The notes under the pieces are model-generated. The model searched no databases. It had not been told where the DNA came from and saw only the letters and a program-made list of their open reading frames with translations. From G963674685 sp964591275 (GTDB lineage: Bacteria > Lernaellota > Lernaellaia > JACKCT01): DNA of 64,000 nt. Location: assembly GCA_964591275.1 (NCBI GenBank), contig CAZQAE010000001.1, forward strand, positions 100,500 to 164,499. Direction: 5' to 3'. This document shows positions 63,790-64,000 of this stretch, one piece after another. Within the stretch, counting starts at the first letter, position 1; the number at the start of each line of letters is the position of its first letter. Made by a program: the position numbers and the translations under genes.

Positions 63790-64000
63790 TTACTTTAGTC
63801 GGATAAAATGATCTACCAGCGAATTTAACTTGGAGTTTTTCCCCGGCAACAAAGATATTGCGCCTACGCCTTTTGCTTCTTTAATGTCAGCGATATCGGA
63901 ATCGACAAAGCGTATACCTCCTTGAGTGAAAAATACGGTCTTTGTTCCTGGATAGAGAATCCAAACGGAATCCACGTCTGCGATAGCGTCACGATAGGCG
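63790..64000 (-). CDS. C-terminus of a probable PDDEXK_7/DUF2357 nuclease-domain protein (runs off the right edge)
   Basis: About 70 residues are visible in an open frame to the edge: AYRDAI, VWILYPGTKTVFF and GVGAISLLPG. The AYRDAI...LYPG...GVGAxxLxPG order is what I recall for the end of DUF2357/DUF524 nuclease-like proteins, which accompany McrB-type GTPases in modification-dependent restriction. Catalytic residues would lie outside the window, so the call rests on three short motifs. If right, a defence locus lies to the right. Confidence 0.45.
   Translation of the reverse strand, partial: AYRDAIADVDSVWILYPGTKTVFFTQGGIRFVDSDIADIKEAKGVGAISLLPGKNSKLNSLVDHFIRLK

Overview
This 64-kb window comes from an unidentified Gram-negative bacterium with a moderately high G+C genome. 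Gram-negative character is clear from a TonB-dependent receptor, several outer-membrane beta-barrels, lipoproteins and DUF1302/DUF1329 proteins. The gene style (split glyQ/glyS, DUF1302-DUF1329-YCF48-RND block, lipoproteins with long aspartate runs after the lipobox) resembles uncultured deltaproteobacteria-like lineages, but nothing here fixes the phylum. Classical sigma-70 promoters (TTGACA boxes with good -10s) and strong Shine-Dalgarno sequences are visible in several places. No IS element, prophage or CRISPR array is seen.

Layout. 1-3.7 kb (minus): an exopolysaccharide locus running off the left edge, with a small membrane protein, a membrane GGDEF protein with dead active site but intact c-di-GMP I-site, a DUF2334 protein and a family 2 glycosyltransferase; this is the YdaK-YdaL-YdaM arrangement. 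3.9-6.9 kb: glyS/glyQ. 7.2-10.2 kb: a hypothetical gene and two tandem paralogous Asp-rich lipoproteins. 10.3-20.4 kb (plus): DUF1302, DUF1329, YCF48-like and RND-family transporter genes, then an MltD-like transglycosylase, a glycerophosphodiesterase with an Asp-rich tail ending in CCG, and a crotonase. 20.6-25.5 kb: dinB, a CBS/DUF21 protein, an Asp-rich lipoprotein and a secreted protein. 25.7-29.3 kb: tail-anchored pseudokinase, tail-anchored creatininase-family protein, rph and rdgB.

29.4-42.3 kb (minus): HEAT-cyclophilin fusion; a tetrapyrrole/haem-type locus (TonB receptor, periplasm-directed CobN-like protein, ExbB/TolQ-like protein, DUF2149) that matches HmuR-S-U-V; a UvrD/PcrA helicase; a NarL-type regulator. 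42.4-47.6 kb: Asp-rich proteins, three small outer-membrane barrels and an anchored protein of unknown function. 47.8-53.5 kb: flavin reductase-like protein, DUF362 protein, a decayed histidine-kinase fragment, cyclase, AMP-forming ligase, and secG followed by tRNA-Leu(GAG). 53.5-55.7 kb: a repeat-rich, A+T-rich patch with one frameshifted repeat protein. 55.8-61.9 kb: hydrolase, LbtU-like porin, and a ferrous-iron locus: fur, a possible Cys/His micropeptide, a Fur-FeoA fusion, feoB and a FeoB-associated Cys-rich protein, with Fur-type palindromes. 61.9-64 kb: a probably leaderless ribbon-helix-helix/zinc-ribbon gene, a lipase-like hydrolase, a GNAT acetyltransferase and the C-terminus of a probable PDDEXK nuclease running off the right edge.

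Themes that link the window are iron and haem acquisition, envelope proteins carrying aspartate-rich linkers or acidic-Cys C-termini, and small families of palindromic or AG-rich intergenic repeats. All functional calls are from reading motifs by eye; no database search was possible.
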